From Deltaproteobacteria bacterium (GTDB taxonomy: Bacteria; Myxococcota_A; Polyangia; GCA-2747355; JADLHG01), in assembly GCA_020848905.1 (NCBI GenBank), contig JADLHG010000004.1:434001-498000 (forward strand): a stretch of 64,000 nucleotides of DNA, written 5' to 3'. The notes beneath the pieces are model-generated. The model was not told the DNA's origin. It did no database searches and saw only the letters and a list, made by a program, of their open reading frames with translations. Numbering within the stretch: position 1 is the stretch's first letter; the number at the start of each line of letters is the position of its first letter. Shown here piece after piece: positions 62,534 to 64,000 of the stretch. A program made the position numbers and the translations under genes.

Positions 62534-64000
62534 ATGTCCACCTTCAAGGTCAAGATCGGCGTGGCCGCGTTCGTTGTGGTGGCCGCGGTCACCTTCGCTC
62601 TCTATTTCATCATTGCGGGCCCTCTCGCGACGCAGGCCGAGCGCGAGGTGGTCGCTACGGTGGAGCAGGCGAGTCTGGCTGTGCCTCGCCTGCGCAAGCA
62701 CGACGGCTTCGAGCTGGCTGCCGCAGTCCAATCCATGTCGCGTCGGCCGGAGTTCGTCAAAGCCATCCAGGAGGGCGACGAGAAGAAGCGACGCGCCGCC
62801 GTGTTCGACGCGATCACGCAGCTCGACCAGGAACTGCGCAGCCAGGAGAAGAAGGCTGACTTCCTCGGCGTCGTCGACAAGGACGGGGCCGTCATCGCGC
62901 GCGACCTGGATATGAACGACATGTACGGGGACAAGCTCGACTACCCCGTGGTGCAGCGGGCCCTCAAGGGGCACACCAGCGGCGACATCTGGGTCATGAA
63001 GAACCGCATGATGCGTGCCGCGATGGCTCCCATCATCGTGGGAGGCCAGGTGAGGGGGGCGGTGGCACTCGCCTACGATTTCACCGCCGCCTACGCACGA
63101 GATGCGCGGCGGCACGTCGGCGCGCAGGTGGCGTACTTCCTGGACAACGCCGTCCGGGCCTCGAGTTTCACCGTGGCGGGCAGCGACACGACGGAGGATG
63201 CGGCGCGCGTGGCCGGGCTCAACAAGGCGATTCTCGGCGAGAGCGGCCTCGCGAACAAGGCCGTCGCCGAGGGGAAGGTGAGCGAGCTGCAGGAGCTGCA
63301 GATCCAGGGCGAACGCTACAAGGTGCTCGTCGGACCGCTGCCGGAGGCGGTGTTTCTCGATGGCGACGCGGCGAAGGGCGTCGCGCCGGCCGCTACTCGA
63401 CGCGCGGCGGGCTTCGCCGTCGTGGCCTCCATGGATCAGGCGCTGCAGCCGGTGGTCAAGGTTCGATACCTCATCGTCGGGTCGGGGCTGGGGATGATGC
63501 TCCTCGTCCTGCTCGTCGTTACGCTGATGGCGCGGCACTACGTCGGCGCCGAGGACCGGCTAGAGCTGGGCGTGAACGAGGTGATGAACGGCAACCTCGA
63601 ATACACCTTCGACGCGATGGAGGAGTTCGAGGGCCTGGCGAACGCGTTGAACGTGATGCTGGCACGGCTTCTCGGGCGTCCCGAGCCGGGAGAAGAGGCG
63701 ACCGAGGGGGAAGAGGTCTGGCGGGCGGATGTCATTTCGATCGAGGAGCTCGACGGGAGCCCCGTGCCTCCCGAGCTGGCGCAGCAGCTCGCGTCGGAGC
63801 CCGAGGACGTCTACTACGGGCGGCTCTACGCCGAGTACGTCGACGCTCGTCGCCGCCTGAACCTGCCGGTCGAGGGGCTCGACTTGCCTGCCCTGGCACA
63901 GAAGCTCCGGGCGAACGAGGCCATGCTGAAGGCGAAGCACAAGTGCCAGATGATCCGGTTCATGGTGCGCTCGTCGGCGGGGAAGGCGACCTTCAAGCCC
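62534..64000 (+). CDS. Cache/HAMP-type membrane protein, 3' end outside window
   Basis: 489 codons are visible and the frame is open at the window edge. MSTFKVKIGVAAFVVVAAVT begins a membrane helix (about 7-29), then a periplasmic domain of about 280 residues with FLGVVDKDGAVIARDLDMND and APIIVGGQVRGAVALAYDF, typical of Cache sensors. A second helix (about 312-335) is followed by a HAMP-like segment (LELGVNEVMNGNLEYTFDAM) and an acidic linker. The last visible part (YYGRLYAEYVDARRRLNLPV, AMLKAKHKCQMIRFMVR) resembles a C-terminal domain found in myxobacterial proteins, possibly that of MXAN_5187, which I recall but could not check. The ATG has GGAGAGGG upstream. No kinase or chemotaxis signalling domain is visible yet. 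Confidence 0.82.
   Translation, partial: MSTFKVKIGVAAFVVVAAVTFALYFIIAGPLATQAEREVVATVEQASLAVPRLRKHDGFELAAAVQSMSRRPEFVKAIQEGDEKKRRAAVFDAITQLDQELRSQEKKADFLGVVDKDGAVIARDLDMNDMYGDKLDYPVVQRALKGHTSGDIWVMKNRMMRAAMAPIIVGGQVRGAVALAYDFTAAYARDARRHVGAQVAYFLDNAVRASSFTVAGSDTTEDAARVAGLNKAILGESGLANKAVAEGKVSELQELQIQGERYKVLVGPLPEAVFLDGDAAKGVAPAATRRAAGFAVVASMDQALQPVVKVRYLIVGSGLGMMLLVLLVVTLMARHYVGAEDRLELGVNEVMNGNLEYTFDAMEEFEGLANALNVMLARLLGRPEPGEEATEGEEVWRADVISIEELDGSPVPPELAQQLASEPEDVYYGRLYAEYVDARRRLNLPVEGLDLPALAQKLRANEAMLKAKHKCQMIRFMVRSSAGKATFKP

Overview
The window is bacterial chromosomal DNA of visibly high G+C content, about 90% coding, with no rRNA, tRNA, CRISPR array, insertion sequence or phage gene that I can recognise. 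The gene complement points to a myxobacterium-like member of Myxococcota (formerly Deltaproteobacteria). It has four membrane-anchored Ser/Thr kinases of the PknB type, an FHA-domain sigma-54 activator, many Cys-rich, beta-propeller, kelch and PEGA lipoproteins with Asp/Gly/Ala-rich spacers, PilZ and HEAT-repeat proteins, and a lapA-lapB pair. Genus cannot be fixed from sequence alone.

Layout. 1-766 is the end of a GMC oxidoreductase. 784-5590 is on the minus strand: a HEAT-plus-barrel outer-membrane protein translationally coupled to a small lipoprotein, a FadF/HdrD-type membrane Fe-S oxidoreductase, and a Trm112-like zinc protein. 5719-12984 is a plus-strand housekeeping block: purM-purN, rpsA, HIT hydrolase, lapA, lapB and an AI-2E/PerM-type transporter, mostly joined by 4-base overlaps. 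12947-19824 holds two tandem paralogous Cys-rich lipoproteins and two Ser/Thr kinases. 20087-31363 looks like an envelope and signalling cluster: a giant lipoprotein, a FadL-type porin, an FHA/sigma-54 activator, PEGA and kelch lipoproteins, and a divergent kinase. 31372-37718 carries orphan genes, including an operon of an apparently degenerate class II glutamine amidotransferase with a HEAT/zinc-ribbon protein. 38061-44403 is a pilF-like/rodZ-like pair, mgtE, recO and ppdK. 44543-49506 is a pair of overlapping propeller lipoproteins. 49681-57829 mixes mutS with cell-wall genes: a SPOR protein, a DUF882/M15-type peptidase, an exported orphan and PBP1A. 57985-64000 has a NifU-type scaffold, an orphan membrane protein, PilZ, a fourth kinase and a truncated Cache/HAMP membrane protein.

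How the genes work together. Most of the accessory content is envelope biology: secreted or lipid-anchored proteins beside kinases that each carry a different C-terminal extracytoplasmic domain. The FHA-domain activator could read phosphothreonine made by such kinases (inference).

The most general signal is a recurring promoter, TTGACA-like then 17-18 bp then TAGnnT or TATnnT. At seven genes its -10 box lies only 6-10 bases before the start codon and there is no convincing Shine-Dalgarno sequence, which suggests widespread leaderless mRNAs. Other points of interest are four dyads packed into one intergenic region, a missing oxyanion-hole Asn in the amidotransferase, an 18-bp duplication across a stop codon, and a KGGT box in PBP1A. 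All statements come from reading the sequence; no searches were run.
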